A stretch of 12,725 bases of DNA from JBBCJT01 sp037190665. Lineage in GTDB: Bacteria; Pseudomonadota; Alphaproteobacteria; Acetobacterales; Acetobacteraceae. The stretch is taken from assembly GCA_037190665.1 (NCBI GenBank), contig JBBCJT010000065.1, positions 1 through 12,725 on the forward strand, written 5' to 3'. Position 1 is the first letter of the stretch, and every line of letters begins with the position of its first letter. A model generated the notes under the pieces. It was not told the origin of the DNA. It did not search any database and saw only the letters and a list, made by a program, of their open reading frames with translations. Below, one piece after another: positions 12,725 to 12,725 of this stretch. Made by a program: the position numbers and the translations under genes.

Positions 12725-12725
12725 G

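Noticed and set aside
1..12725. Known defence, phage or transposon modules
   Set aside because: No transposase, integrase, nuclease, toxin-antitoxin or CRISPR feature could be recognised on either strand, and no tRNA gene was seen.

Overview
The window is GC-rich, densely coded chromosomal DNA. It most likely comes from an alphaproteobacterium of the Acetobacteraceae (Rhodospirillales). The best evidence is the 5' end of a 16S rRNA gene on the minus strand at the left edge, whose first ~100 nt read like that family. Strong third-position GC, many 4-bp ATGA gene overlaps and the protein families present fit this placement. The genus cannot be named from this fragment.

Layout, left to right. 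(1) 1-497, minus strand: start of a 16S gene, a ~350-nt leader of very biased composition, and a near-consensus rrn promoter with a GC-rich discriminator. (2) 686-1876, plus: an exported MepM-like M23 peptidoglycan endopeptidase, then a clear hairpin terminator. (3) 1930-4496, plus: a two-gene unit of an SLC13/DASS anion permease and an L-lactate/malate-dehydrogenase-family enzyme. The genes overlap by 1 nt and lie behind a 22-bp operator-like inverted repeat. (4) 4717-6108, plus: an NhaD-type Na+/H+ antiporter. It converges on the next operon across a paired GC-rich hairpin. (5) 6167-7912, minus: an ArsR-type repressor followed by three different SRPBCC/AHSA1 proteins, every junction an ATGA overlap. 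An AT-rich palindrome covers the repressor's start codon. (6) 8145-11221, plus: two tandem DUF1254/DUF1214 proteins with Tat-like or Tat export signals. (7) 11222-11531: a gene-free stretch with several inverted repeats, including a 'CCCTCACCC...CCCTCTCCC' type dispersed element. (8) 11532-12724, minus: a class I CoA-transferase beta-type subunit behind a DUF3592 membrane protein, with a 4-bp overlap. The operon probably continues past the right edge.

No phage, transposase, CRISPR array or classical defence system is visible. The points worth following are these: a dehydrogenase whose substrate-discriminating residue is Leu, where the family has Gln (LDH) or Arg (MDH), coupled to its presumed importer; the ArsR plus triple-SRPBCC operon with a predicted leaderless, self-repressed promoter; the paired exported DUF1254 proteins; the membrane protein placed inside a CoA-transferase operon; and the G/U-rich rRNA leader. 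All functions are inferred by reading motifs; no database search was possible.
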